Assembly (NCBI GenBank): GCA_964242945.1
Contig: CAXTCF010000022.1
Span: 1 to 35,212 of the forward strand
Direction: 5' to 3'
DNA length: 35,212 nt
Origin: Mesorhizobium_B sp964242945
Lineage (GTDB): Bacteria; Pseudomonadota; Alphaproteobacteria; Rhizobiales; Rhizobiaceae
The notes beneath the pieces are model-generated. The model made no database searches. It had not been told where the DNA came from and was given only the letters and a program-made list of their open reading frames with translations. Every line of letters starts with the position of its first letter. The stretch's first letter is position 1. The translations under genes were made by a program, and so were the position numbers. Positions 22,889 to 31,572 of this stretch are shown piece after piece.

Positions 22889-24415
22889 TCAGTTGAAGCT
22901 TGGCGGAGGCAGCAGGCCGGGCGCCGGGGCAGGGGCGGTCTGTGGTGCGGGAGCCTGCGCCGGTTCGCCGAAGGAGGGCGGGGCGCTGAGATCAAAGGCC
23001 GGCGGCGTGTTCAGCCCGCTGGGATTCTCGCCGCCGGGGGGCAGGGTGATCTGGATCGTGTTGAGGTCCACGTCCGGCGCCTTGTCCAGGAAGAAGGTGA
23101 CGAGCTGCGGGAAGGCGATCAACAGCGCCACCATGATCAGCTGGAGTATCAGCCAGGGTATCGCCCCGAGATAGATGTCGCGCGTCGGCACCTGGGATCG
23201 GGGCACGATGCCGCGCAGGTAGAACAGCGCGAAGCCGAAGGGCGGGTGCATGAAGGAGGTCTGCATGTTGGCGCAGATCATCACGCCGAACCAGATCAGG
23301 TCGATGCCGAGCGCTGATGCCGCGGGCGCCAGCAGCGGGATGATGATGAAGGCGATCTCGAAGAAGTCGAGGAAGAACGCCATAACGAAGACGAACAGGT
23401 TGACGAAGACGAGGAAGCCGACCTTGCCGCCGGGCAGGCCGGTCAGCATCTCCCTGATCCAGTCGCCGCCGCCCACACCCTGGAAGACCAGCGAGAACAC
23501 GCGCGCGCCGAGCAGGATCCACACGACCATGGCGGTCAGCCGCATGGTGGCGTCCATGCCGCCGTAGATCAGCTTCCAGGAAAGCCGGCCGTTGATCCAG
23601 GCGAGCAGCATGGCGCCGACAACGCCCATCGCGCCGGCCTCGGTCGGCGTGGCAAGGCCGAGGAAGATCGTGCCGAGCACGAGGAAGATGAGGGCCAGCG
23701 AGGGAATCATGCCCCGCGCGCATTTCCAGATCAGCGGCCAGCCGTGCAGCGTGCGCGCTTCGGGCGGCAGCGCGGGAACGTGGTCCGGGCGGACAAGGCT
23801 GAGGATGAACACCCAGCCGGCGAACAGCAGCACCTGCACAATCGAAGCCCCGGTCGCGCCGATATACATGTCGCCCGGCGAGCGCTGGAGCTGGTCCGCC
23901 AGCACGATCAACACCAGCGAGGGCGGGATCAACTGGGTGATCGTGCCGCTTGCCGCGATCACGCCGGTGGCGTGGCGCAGGTTGTAGCCGTAGCGCTGCA
24001 TCACGGGCAGCGAGATCAGGCCCATGGCGATCACGCTCGCCGCGACCGTGCCGGTGATGGCGCCGAGCACCGCGCCGACCAGGATCACGGCATAGGACAG
24101 GCCGCCGCGCACGCCGCCGAACAGCTGCCCGAAACCTTCCAGAAGGTCTTCGGCCAGGCCGGAGCGTTCCAGGATCACGCCCATGAAGGTGAAGAAGGGG
24201 ATGGCGAGCAGAAGCTCGTTCGACAGGACGGAGAAAAGCTGAAAGGTGAGATTGCCGAGAAAGTTGGGGGCGATCAGGCCAAGCTCGATGCCGACAAAGC
24301 CGAAAAAAAGCCCGACCGCGGCCAGGCTGAAGGCCGCGGGGTAGCCGATCACCATGAAGATGATCAGCCCCACGAACATCAGCGGGGCCAGGTTGTGCGT
24401 GAGAAACGCCATCAC
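22889..24415 (-). CDS. dctM: TRAP transporter large permease, DctM family
   Basis: 508 aa, with about 12 membrane helices over the first 440 residues. Signatures include LAIPFFTFMGVILERSGLAEDLLEGFG, TGTVAASVIAMGLISLP, ASGTITQLIPPSLVLIVLADQ and GATPTEAGAMG-like sequence. It is the Na+-coupled transport subunit. The last ~60 residues form a proline/alanine-rich tail (ending APAPGLLPPPSFN) beyond the family core, probably disordered and cytosolic or periplasmic. The gene overlaps dctQ by ATGA. The binding protein expected for this system is the TakP-like protein 4.6 kb to the left. Confidence 0.95.
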   Translation of the reverse strand: MMAFLTHNLAPLMFVGLIIFMVIGYPAAFSLAAVGLFFGFVGIELGLIAPNFLGNLTFQLFSVLSNELLLAIPFFTFMGVILERSGLAEDLLEGFGQLFGGVRGGLSYAVILVGAVLGAITGTVAASVIAMGLISLPVMQRYGYNLRHATGVIAASGTITQLIPPSLVLIVLADQLQRSPGDMYIGATGASIVQVLLFAGWVFILSLVRPDHVPALPPEARTLHGWPLIWKCARGMIPSLALIFLVLGTIFLGLATPTEAGAMGVVGAMLLAWINGRLSWKLIYGGMDATMRLTAMVVWILLGARVFSLVFQGVGGGDWIREMLTGLPGGKVGFLVFVNLFVFVMAFFLDFFEIAFIIIPLLAPAASALGIDLIWFGVMICANMQTSFMHPPFGFALFYLRGIVPRSQVPTRDIYLGAIPWLILQLIMVALLIAFPQLVTFFLDKAPDVDLNTIQITLPPGGENPSGLNTPPAFDLSAPPSFGEPAQAPAPQTAPAPAPGLLPPPSFN

Positions 24416-25032
24416 TGAAGCGGCTTCTCATAAGCGAACTCGCGCACGTAGCCGGTCGTCAGCGAAGCCACGCATTTGATGATCTCGGACACCCCCTGGA
24501 GCGCCATCAGTCCGAAACCCACCGGCAGCATCAGGAAAACCGGCCAGCGCGGCAGGCCGCCAGCGTTGAGCGACTGCTCGTTCGTGACCCAGGCCTGATA
24601 GAACCACGGCCAAGTCAACCAGACCATCAGAAGGCAGATCGGCAGCAGGAAGAACAGGCCGCCGAGAAGGTCGATCCAGGTGCGGGTGCGCTCGGACACG
24701 GAGCCGTAGAGGAGATCGACGCGCACGTGCTCGTTGACCTTCAGCGTCCAGGCGCCGCCCAGCATCACCATCGCGGCGAACATATGCAGCTGCGATTCCG
24801 ACATGGTGTTGGAATTGTTGCGGTAGAGGTCGAGCAGGCCGGTGAATAGGCCGAACCCGAGCTTTTGATCGATCCAGGCCAGCGTGCCGGTGGAATAGCG
24901 GAACACCGCGTTGAAGGCGCTGACGAGTGCTGAAAACAGCACGAGGTAGATCGCGATGATGCCGATCCGCCGGCTCACCTCGTCGATGAACCGCGTCACG
25001 GCCAGAGCCGCCTGCACGTTTGCCGCCTCCAC
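24412..25032 (-). CDS. dctQ: TRAP transporter small permease, DctQ family
   Basis: 206 aa with four membrane helices: IGIIAIYLVLFSALVSAFNAVFR, MFAAMVMLGGAWTLK, FFLLPICLLMVWLTWPWF and FLMLPVGFGLMALQGVSEIIK. NEHVRVDLLYG matches the conserved DctQ signature. It pairs with DctM to form the membrane part of a TRAP importer. It is the first gene of the dctQ-dctM-dehydrogenase transcript. The promoter should lie in 25033-25114, where nothing else is seen. Confidence 0.94.
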   Translation of the reverse strand: MEAANVQAALAVTRFIDEVSRRIGIIAIYLVLFSALVSAFNAVFRYSTGTLAWIDQKLGFGLFTGLLDLYRNNSNTMSESQLHMFAAMVMLGGAWTLKVNEHVRVDLLYGSVSERTRTWIDLLGGLFFLLPICLLMVWLTWPWFYQAWVTNEQSLNAGGLPRWPVFLMLPVGFGLMALQGVSEIIKCVASLTTGYVREFAYEKPLQ

Positions 25033-25114
25033 GAAAAGCGCCGCGGCGCTGAAGAACTTACGGCGTCACTATACGCCAGGGGCAGCTTTGGGAAGCGTTT
25101 GGGCTTGTCTCTGC

Positions 25115-26026
25115 CTATCGCTGCCGCGGGGCGCTTTCGGTCTCTCCCGCACGGGTAAGCACCAGGGTTGCCACGAGAAAGGCGAACATCCAGGCGTCGC
25201 GCCATTCCAGCGGAAAATAGCCGGACCACAGCGCCTCGGCTATGCCGAAGAGGCCGGCGCCGAGGGCCGCGCGCGGAGGCGAGTCGTAGGAGCCGGCCGC
25301 CGTCACGAACAGGATCTTCAGGCCGAAGATCAGCCCGGTGCCGAACGAGATGTTGCCGTAGTAGAGCGCCGCGAGCACGCCGGCCAAAGCCGCCACGAGG
25401 CCGCCGAACAGCACAGCGCTTCCGAAGATGCGCTCCGTGTCGACACCGCACAATCGCGCGGCAAGCGGGTCGTCGGACAGCGCGCGCCACTGCCGGCCCC
25501 AGCGCGAGCGGGAAAGGAACCGGCTCAACAACAGGATGCATGCAAGCGCCGCCGCGCAGTTCATCAGCTGAATGACCGTCAGCGTGACCCGGAAGCCCGG
25601 CACGGACGCGAAGACGACCGGCATATTGAGCATCGGCGGCAGCCAGAGGTCGCGCGTGTCCGCCGCTATACGGCCGAGTTCCCCCAGCACCAGAGCCGTC
25701 CCCAGCGTCGCGACGACAAGGCCGTTGGGTGTGCTTTCCCGCAAAGGTCCGAACACGCTGCGCGCCAGCACCGTAGAGGCCGCCGCGCCGGAAGCACACG
25801 CGGCAGCCAAGCCGATGCCGACGGCGAGCGGCAGGACCACCCAGAGCACGTCGTAGGCCCAAAGCGCGGCGAGAATGGCGATCTGCCCGGCAAAGGCGAA
25901 CACCGCGCCATGCGCGAGATTGGTCCGGTGCAGCACCGCGTTCACCAGCGCGTAGCCGAAGGCCAGCAGCGCATAGAGCGCACCGGCATGCACGCCGTTC
26001 AGCAACTGCTGGAGGAAATACAGCAT
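25115..26026 (-). CDS. Branched-chain amino acid ABC transporter permease, LivH-type (orphan)
   Basis: 303 aa with about eight membrane helices, starting QQLLNGVHAGALYALLAFGYALVNAVLHRTNLAHG, the usual LivH opening with the NLAHGA motif. The ALSDDPLAARLCGVD segment is the cytoplasmic ATPase-docking loop, and FGLKILFVTAAGSYDSP matches the family. The partner genes livM, livG, livF and livK are absent from both sides, so it is either a lone copy or works with components encoded elsewhere. It is divergent from the CGNR regulator gene (start 26105) with 78 bases between them. Confidence 0.88.
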   Translation of the reverse strand: MLYFLQQLLNGVHAGALYALLAFGYALVNAVLHRTNLAHGAVFAFAGQIAILAALWAYDVLWVVLPLAVGIGLAAACASGAAASTVLARSVFGPLRESTPNGLVVATLGTALVLGELGRIAADTRDLWLPPMLNMPVVFASVPGFRVTLTVIQLMNCAAALACILLLSRFLSRSRWGRQWRALSDDPLAARLCGVDTERIFGSAVLFGGLVAALAGVLAALYYGNISFGTGLIFGLKILFVTAAGSYDSPPRAALGAGLFGIAEALWSGYFPLEWRDAWMFAFLVATLVLTRAGETESAPRQR

Positions 26027-26104
26027 GGGCTCCGTTTTGGTTGGGGTGCGAGCGTTGTTCGCAGGCGGGGTGAAGCTGCTCGATTTTATTCTACCTTGTC
26101 AAAT

Positions 26105-26731
26105 ATGTCTCACTGGTTAGAGTGCCGCATGCCAGTCGAGTGGACTCCTCATCGCTTTTCCGGCGGCGTGCTTGCGCTCGACGTGGCGAACACGGTGGTG
26201 CACCGCCTGGACCCGGAAAAGCGCTTCGATCGATTCGAGGAAGCGGCGGAGATCGGGCGCTTTGCCCAAGCCGTTTCCGCCCTGCGGCCCGCCGAGTGGA
26301 ATATGCGTGCGCTTGCGGTGTCCGATCCGGTGGCGGTCAGGCCGCGCGTGCTGGCTCTGCGCGAGGTGACCGACGCACTTTTCCGCGACGCCTGCGGCAC
26401 CGGAAGTCTGCACGCGCCCAAACTGGAAGCGCTGCTGCGCAGCGCCGCGGACGGGATGGGGGGAAGCTCCGAACGGTTTGGCGGAGCGGCGCCGGCGGAT
26501 CGGGAGAGGCCGCTCGCCTTGGAGGCGGCGCTCGGCTTTTCCGCCCTGGCGCTGCTGCGGGCGGATGCGTGGCGGCGCATCCGCGTTTGCCCGGCCTGCG
26601 CCTGGCTGTTTCTCGATGCGAGCCGCAATGGCAGCCGCCGCTGGTGCGACATGGCGGTGTGCGGCAACCGCCACAAAGCGCAGCTGCATTACCGGAAGAA
26701 GCAGCAGATCGCGGGAGGCGAGCATGTTTAA
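26105..26731 (+). CDS. CGNR zinc-finger / ABATE-domain transcriptional regulator
   Basis: 208 aa. The N-terminal part carries the ABATE-like opening FSGGVLALDVANTVVHR. The C-terminal about 45 residues form the CGNR zinc finger: two cysteines in VCPACAWLFLDASRNGSRRWCDMAVCGNR, followed by HKAQLHYRKKQ. Proteins of this build are presumed stress or metabolite-responsive transcription factors. Divergent placement next to the livH-type gene suggests it controls that gene. ATG 26105 or ATG 26129 may be the start. The 3' end overlaps the lipoprotein gene by 8 bases. Confidence 0.9.
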   Translation: MSHWLECRMPVEWTPHRFSGGVLALDVANTVVHRLDPEKRFDRFEEAAEIGRFAQAVSALRPAEWNMRALAVSDPVAVRPRVLALREVTDALFRDACGTGSLHAPKLEALLRSAADGMGGSSERFGGAAPADRERPLALEAALGFSALALLRADAWRRIRVCPACAWLFLDASRNGSRRWCDMAVCGNRHKAQLHYRKKQQIAGGEHV

Positions 26732-27245
26732 GGTGAGGAGCGCGGCCGTACTGCTGATGCTGCTCGGAACGGCAATCGGCGGCTGCCGGGAAACCGGCGG
26801 GGAGGGGGAGTTCTTCAAGGTCTCCGGCAAGCTGTTCGTCTTCAACTACCGCGTCGCCACCGCCACCTATCTCGTCGTGCTGCAACCGCTGCGGCCGATG
26901 GACGGCAGCCAGACCGCGGTCGCTTCGTTCGAGAATCCTGCCGGCGGTTCCGCGATCGTGGTCCGCCAGAAGGTCTGGCCGCAGCTGGATAAGCTGACGC
27001 TGCAAAGCCCGCCGCTGCAATGCGTGAAAAAGGACCGCCCCTACGCCGTTTCGATCCGGATCGAAGATGCGGATGGCGCGCTGAAGCAGACGATCGAGAC
27101 GACGATGGCCTCGTCGGAAGATCAAAGCATCCTGCCGGACCGGCCGCTGGTCGTCGGCCCCTTCTACACGCCGAATCCGGAACTGGCCGGCCATCCCGGC
27201 GGCAAGCTGGAGAACGATCCGCAAAAGCCCAAATGCCCAGCCTGA
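26724..27245 (+). CDS. Putative lipoprotein, unknown function
   Basis: 173 aa. The N-terminus MFKVRSAAVLLMLLGTAIGGC is a lipoprotein signal with lipidation likely at Cys21, so it is anchored in a membrane, probably facing the periplasm. The rest is a soluble beta-rich domain (FFKVSGKLFVFNYRVATATYLVVLQPL, PLQCVKKDRPYAVSIRIED) with a proline-rich end. I do not recognise the family. It overlaps the CGNR gene, so both are expressed together. GGGAGGCGAG just upstream serves as ribosome site. Confidence 0.8.
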   Translation: MFKVRSAAVLLMLLGTAIGGCRETGGEGEFFKVSGKLFVFNYRVATATYLVVLQPLRPMDGSQTAVASFENPAGGSAIVVRQKVWPQLDKLTLQSPPLQCVKKDRPYAVSIRIEDADGALKQTIETTMASSEDQSILPDRPLVVGPFYTPNPELAGHPGGKLENDPQKPKCPA

Positions 27246-27367
27246 AACCGAAACGGCTGGTCCCGAAGCTCGGGGGCTGGGCCTCCCGCTCGAATCTATC
27301 ACGCTCGCAAAGCCTTTCTTAAAATCGATGTGTCAAGCCTTGGTCCCCGAAGACGGGACTCCGGCGT

Positions 27368-29683
27368 GTGACGACGCGAAAAAGCAAAGAGCTGCTGCCG
27401 ACCGACATCTACATCCCATTCGTGGAAACGCTTTTCCGCGACGGGACGACGCTGGCTGTCGGCATCGCCGCGCAGAGCCTGCTGGCCGTCGTGGTGTTTG
27501 CCAAGACGGATATGAGGGCTTACCTCGGCATCGCCGTCGCGATCGGCCTGATCGGGGTGCTGCGGCTTTTCAGCATGCGCCGGGTGCGCCGTTCCCCGCC
27601 GCTGCGGGACGAGGCGGAAGCGCGCAGCCGCGAAAACCTCTACATCCTCTGGGGCGCGCTGCATGCCGGCTCGCTCGGCCTGTTCTGCTTTTCCGCGATC
27701 TTCCTCGTCCCCGACCACTTCGCTGAGATCGCGGCGCTGTGCATCACCTTCGGCTCGTGCTCCTCGATCGCCGGGCGCAACTACGGCAGCCCGCGCCTGG
27801 TGCTGATCCAGCTGGTCGCCGCGATTTTACCGATCTCGCTCGGCTTCGTGCTGCGCGGCGACTTCTTCCACGTCTTTCTGGGGCTCCTCCTCGTCCCCTT
27901 CTTTTTCGCGATCACGCGGTTCGCGCGGATCGTGCGGGCAGTGCTTCTGTCCGCGATATCGGAGGAGAAGAAGGCCAACCGGCTGGCGCAACGCTTCAAC
28001 CGCGCGCTGAACACCATGCGGCACGGGCTGGTGATGCTCGACCCCGACGGGCGCGTCGCAGTCGCCAACGCGGAAGCCGCGCGCCTGCTTGCGGTGAAAA
28101 GCCCGGAGCGGCTGATCGGCCGTTCGCTCCATGCCATGCTCCTGCGCGGGGTCGCCGGCGGCATGCTTGCCGCCAAGGACTGCCGCTATGTCGAGGCGCA
28201 GCTGACGCGCGCCCTTCGGGAAGGGTCTGACCGAAAAGTGCTCGTCGGCTTCTCCAACGGGCGGACCTATGAATTCTCCGCGCGCGAGGGCCGACAGGAT
28301 CTCGGCGTCGTCACCTTCGAGGATGTCTCCGGGCGCGTTCAGGCGGAGGAGCGCATCCGCGTCATGGCGCGCTTCGACGGCCTGACCAACCTGCCGAACC
28401 GCGCCTGGTTTCACGAGCTTGTTTCGGACGCCCTGCGCGGCGGCGAGCCGGACCGGCTTTGCGCGCTGGCCGTTCTGGACCTCGACGACTTCAAGAGCGT
28501 CAACGACACGCTCGGCCATCCCATCGGCGACGGGCTGATCGCGGCGGTGGCGGAACGGCTTGCCGCGTTTGAGTCGGACTGCCTGAAGGTGAGCCGCTTT
28601 GGCGGCGACGAGTTCCTCCTCTTCATCGACCGCATCGCTGACCGCTGCGAACTGAATGCGATCCTCGATGGCGTCTTCGCGCGGCTGACCGGCGAGGTGG
28701 ATGTCGCAGGCCACCTCCTGCGCATCCAGGCGAGCGGCGGCGCGGTGCTCGTCCGGGCCGGGGAAGCCGACGTGGACGGCATGGTGGTGCGGGCGGACCT
28801 GGCGCTCTACAAAGCCAAGGAAGCGGGCAAGAACGCGTGGCGGCTGTTCGAGCAGTCCATGGATGCCGCATTCCGCCACCGCCAGCTTCTGAAAGCCGAC
28901 CTGCGCTCGGCGATAGAGGCGCGTTCCCTTCGCGTGGTGTTCCAGCCGATCGTGGCGCTGGACACGATGCGGATCGCCGGCTGCGAGGCGCTGTGCCGCT
29001 GGGACCACCCGGAGCTTGGCCCCGTTTCGCCTGCCGTCTTCATTCCGCTTGCCGAGGAGATGGGGATCATCGCGGACATCAGCACCTTCGTGCTGAACGC
29101 GGCAGCCGTCGAGTGCGCGGCATGGCCGGAGCCGCTCGGCGTTTCGGTCAACCTGTCGGCCAAGGATTTCCGCTCGGCCGAAGTGGTGGAAAAGGTGCGC
29201 GCGGCGCTTGTGCGCTCAGGGCTCGCGCCGCACCGGCTGGAGATCGAGGTCACGGAAACCGCGCTGCTCGACGACAAGTCGATGGCGCATGAGCTGATCA
29301 ACGCGATGAAGGCGCTTGGCGTGCGCATCGCGCTCGATGATTTCGGCACCGGCTATTCCAGCCTGTCCTACCTGCACAAGCTGCCGCTCGACAAGGTGAA
29401 GATCGACCGCAGCTTCCTCGCCGACGTCGTGCAGAATCCTCGCGCGCTCGACCTCCTGAAGGGCATCGTGGACCTGTCGCGCCCGCTCGGCCTCGCCGTG
29501 ACCGTGGAAGGCGTGGAGACCTTCGGGCAGCTGCAAATCCTGTCGGAGTCGATCAAGCCCGATCTGCTCCAAGGCTTCCTGTTCGGCTCGGCCCTTTCCT
29601 CGTCCGGCATCCGCACGATCGCCGGCGCCATGTGGCCGTTCGCCGAGAGCTCTCCGGAGCCGGCGCAAGCGGCAGGAGCCTGA
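27368..29683 (+). CDS. Membrane-anchored PAS-GGDEF-EAL cyclic-di-GMP protein
   Basis: 771 aa from GTG at 27368. The first ~195 residues hold about five membrane helices. A PAS-like segment follows (FNRALNTMRHGLVMLDPDGRVAVAN). The GGDEF domain has an intact RFGGDEF at residues 410-416 and DDFKSVNDTLGH. No clear RxxD inhibitory site is seen in front of it. The EAL domain keeps its catalytic set: EAL at 540-542, VNLSAKDF, LEIEVTE, LDDFGTGYSSL, KIDRSF, EGVET and LLQGFLF. Both cyclase and phosphodiesterase could be active, with direction set by the sensor part. It precedes a FeeM-like signal synthase gene by 123 bases. Confidence 0.94.
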   Translation: MTTRKSKELLPTDIYIPFVETLFRDGTTLAVGIAAQSLLAVVVFAKTDMRAYLGIAVAIGLIGVLRLFSMRRVRRSPPLRDEAEARSRENLYILWGALHAGSLGLFCFSAIFLVPDHFAEIAALCITFGSCSSIAGRNYGSPRLVLIQLVAAILPISLGFVLRGDFFHVFLGLLLVPFFFAITRFARIVRAVLLSAISEEKKANRLAQRFNRALNTMRHGLVMLDPDGRVAVANAEAARLLAVKSPERLIGRSLHAMLLRGVAGGMLAAKDCRYVEAQLTRALREGSDRKVLVGFSNGRTYEFSAREGRQDLGVVTFEDVSGRVQAEERIRVMARFDGLTNLPNRAWFHELVSDALRGGEPDRLCALAVLDLDDFKSVNDTLGHPIGDGLIAAVAERLAAFESDCLKVSRFGGDEFLLFIDRIADRCELNAILDGVFARLTGEVDVAGHLLRIQASGGAVLVRAGEADVDGMVVRADLALYKAKEAGKNAWRLFEQSMDAAFRHRQLLKADLRSAIEARSLRVVFQPIVALDTMRIAGCEALCRWDHPELGPVSPAVFIPLAEEMGIIADISTFVLNAAAVECAAWPEPLGVSVNLSAKDFRSAEVVEKVRAALVRSGLAPHRLEIEVTETALLDDKSMAHELINAMKALGVRIALDDFGTGYSSLSYLHKLPLDKVKIDRSFLADVVQNPRALDLLKGIVDLSRPLGLAVTVEGVETFGQLQILSESIKPDLLQGFLFGSALSSSGIRTIAGAMWPFAESSPEPAQAAGA

Positions 29684-29699
29684 CTTCCTCAGGCAGCCG

Positions 29700-29765
29700 G
29701 CGTATTAACCTTAACAGGATCTAAAGCCTCTAAATACAAGTTGAATATTTACATTTTTACCCCAC
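29700..29765 (+). promoter_or_regulatory. AT-rich promoter-like region before the FeeM-like gene
   Basis: A sharp drop in GC (runs such as TATTAACCTTAAC and TTGAATATTTACATTTTTACC) within an otherwise GC-rich chromosome, placed 40-105 bases before the start at 29807. It probably contains the promoter. I cannot assign a sigma-factor pair with good spacing. Confidence 0.35.
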
Positions 29766-29806
29766 TCCATAGTCTCTGAAGCGCGGACGGGTACGGGGAA
29801 AACACC

Positions 29807-30589
29807 ATGAGCGCGCATTTAGCGGCGCTCCGCCGGATGGCGGGCGCGAACGACGTTGCTTTGGCTTGGGAAAGCTCGTCTTTCCTGCGCCATGTCGGAG
29901 ACCTGCTGGAAAGGATCGAGTATCGCCGCTGCGACAGGGGCGAAGACCTCGAAGACATCTACCGCCTGCGCTACAAGGCCTACAGGCTTGGCGGGCTGGT
30001 GGCGCCGGACGCAATGGGCATGGTTTCCGACCGCCTGGACGACCTGCCGAACTGCCACCGCTTCGCGGTCTATGCCGACGGCGAGATGATCAGCACGGTG
30101 CGGCTGCATGCGGTATCGGCCGAGCATCCGCATTCACCGGCAACCTCCGTCTATTCCGACCTGCTGATGCCGCGTCTGGCGCGAGGTGAACGCTTTATCG
30201 ACCCCAGCCGCTTCGCGGCCGACCCGGAATGGGCGCGCATCCACCCGCAGGTGCCGTATGTCACGCTGCGGCTTGCCGTGATGGCCTGCTTCCACTTCGG
30301 GGCGTCGCACTGCATCTCGATGATCCGCGAGGATCACGTGGCTTTCTACAAGCGCGTTTTCCAGTCGAAGGCGATCGGGGAGGGGCGTACCTACGGCGGC
30401 GTCATCAACACGACGGCGCTGCTCTACGAAGCCGACGTGATGGCCATCCGCGAGAGGGTGTTCACGCGCTATCCCTTCTTCCAGTCCACGCCGGTGGAAC
30501 AGCGCCTGATGTTCGGCACGCCGCCCAAGGACGAGCCGGCGCCTCTGACCGTGCTGCCGACCGCGAAATTCCTGCGCCGGGCGGCATAG
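29807..30589 (+). CDS. N-acyl amino acid synthase FeeM-like / autoinducer-synthase-fold protein
   Basis: 260 aa, GNAT-like fold related to LuxI and FeeM. Seen: DIYRLRYKAYRLGGLVAPD, the strand of the acyl-transferase core, then DRLDDLPNCHRFAVYADGEMISTVRLH, the typical RLH arginine strand, DPSRFAADPEW and a long C-terminal section with MIREDHVAFYKRVF. The family joins an acyl chain from acyl-ACP to an amino acid or related amine, giving signal- or surfactant-like lipids; the exact product is unknown. No luxR-type gene is adjacent. The neighbouring c-di-GMP protein suggests a link to surface or community behaviour (inference). Confidence 0.85.
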   Translation: MSAHLAALRRMAGANDVALAWESSSFLRHVGDLLERIEYRRCDRGEDLEDIYRLRYKAYRLGGLVAPDAMGMVSDRLDDLPNCHRFAVYADGEMISTVRLHAVSAEHPHSPATSVYSDLLMPRLARGERFIDPSRFAADPEWARIHPQVPYVTLRLAVMACFHFGASHCISMIREDHVAFYKRVFQSKAIGEGRTYGGVINTTALLYEADVMAIRERVFTRYPFFQSTPVEQRLMFGTPPKDEPAPLTVLPTAKFLRRAA

Positions 30590-30678
30590 GCGTCCCGGCG
30601 GCTCTGCCGGCCATTGAATCGGTCGCTCCCGGCGATAGGTTTTGCACGGCTGGCGGCGTAATCCTGAGGAGTGAAAGA

Positions 30679-30849
30679 ATGGTTCTTAGCAGCGTGGCGC
30701 TTTCGCCGCTGATCGCGCTTGTTGCCGGCATCCTGATCCTGCTGATGCCGCGCCTGCTCAACTTCATCGTGGCGCTTTATCTCATCGTGATCGGGCTTAT
30801 CGGCTTGTCGCCTCAACTTCACAGCCTGTTTCCGCAGATCTTCAGTTGA
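30679..30849 (+). CDS. DUF3096 small membrane protein
   Basis: 56 aa, two hydrophobic helices (PLIALVAGILILLMPRLLNFIVALYLIVIGLIGL), the whole length of the DUF3096 family. The start ATG is preceded by GAGGAGTG. Function is unknown; members sit in the inner membrane. It follows the FeeM-like gene by 89 bases and may be transcribed from its own promoter. Confidence 0.88.
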   Translation: MVLSSVALSPLIALVAGILILLMPRLLNFIVALYLIVIGLIGLSPQLHSLFPQIFS

Positions 30850-30852
30850 AGC

Positions 30853-31434
30853 TCATTCTCCTTCGGCGGCGGGGAACTCCAACCCTTCGAAGAGTTCGGC
30901 CAGCGGCAGCGCGGCCTCCACTTCGGCCAGGTCGATGACGGCGGCCAAGCCGCTTTCCTCATGGAAGCCCCAGCCGTCCGCCCCGCGCCGCCATACGGTG
31001 ACGCGGGGTTTTTCCGTGTCAACGAGCAAGATCACCCGGATCGTCGCAACCTGCTTGTACTCGTCGAGCTTCTGGAACAGATCGTATCGCATGGTGGAAG
31101 GCGAAAGCACCTCGACTACAACGCGCGGTTCGGCTGTTTCCAATGACCGGTCATTTCCCCGGCCGCAGTCTATCGAAACATCGGGGCGGCGCGTGCCGCG
31201 CCAGGTGCGTACCGATTGGTCGGACGTGCCGGGCCGGCAGGGTTTGCCGCGCAACTGCCGGTGAAGATTGGCGATCGCATTCACGGTTATCATGTCGTGC
31301 CGCCGAGAGGCCCCTGTCATGGCCTTGTGGAACAATACAGGCGCCCCGTCCACAAGCTCATAGTTCCTATCCTGGCGCTCCTGCCATTCGAAGAACTCTT
31401 CGACCGTCATCTTCTTGCGGGCGGGCTCTGCCAT
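30853..31434 (-). CDS. Uma2-family putative endonuclease (DUF820, PD-(D/E)XK fold)
   Basis: 193 aa from ATG at 31434, with AGGA upstream; a longer frame to 31635 lacks support. MTVEEFFEWQERQDRNYELVDGAPVLF is the family opening. The nuclease core is seen as RRPDVSIDCG (Asp), VVVEVLSPST (Glu) and KLDEYKQV. Members are widespread, often in several copies, with unproven roles in DNA transactions. The gene converges on DUF3096 with only 3 bases between stops and has no evident partner. Confidence 0.88.
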   Translation of the reverse strand: MAEPARKKMTVEEFFEWQERQDRNYELVDGAPVLFHKAMTGASRRHDMITVNAIANLHRQLRGKPCRPGTSDQSVRTWRGTRRPDVSIDCGRGNDRSLETAEPRVVVEVLSPSTMRYDLFQKLDEYKQVATIRVILLVDTEKPRVTVWRRGADGWGFHEESGLAAVIDLAEVEAALPLAELFEGLEFPAAEGE

Positions 31435-31572
31435 TGCACGTTCCTTCCAGAGAACGGATCGAAATCTAGCACGGTTCGGTGCGCCCGGCAGCCCGGCGAA
31501 ACTGCCGGCATCCTTGCTCCTGCCAGATGATTTCGCTATGTCGCTAGACAGGGCAAACAAAAGGGAATTCTC

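Noticed and set aside
22992..24431. 479-codon minus-strand frame within dctM
   Set aside because: Same strand but another frame of dctM; composition is dominated by Arg, His and Asp and no motif is seen, while the dctM frame is unmistakable.
24956..26731. Long frame suggesting a 591-aa CGNR protein
   Set aside because: Only the last ~208 codons match the regulator family; the upstream part is antisense to livH and lacks a supported start.
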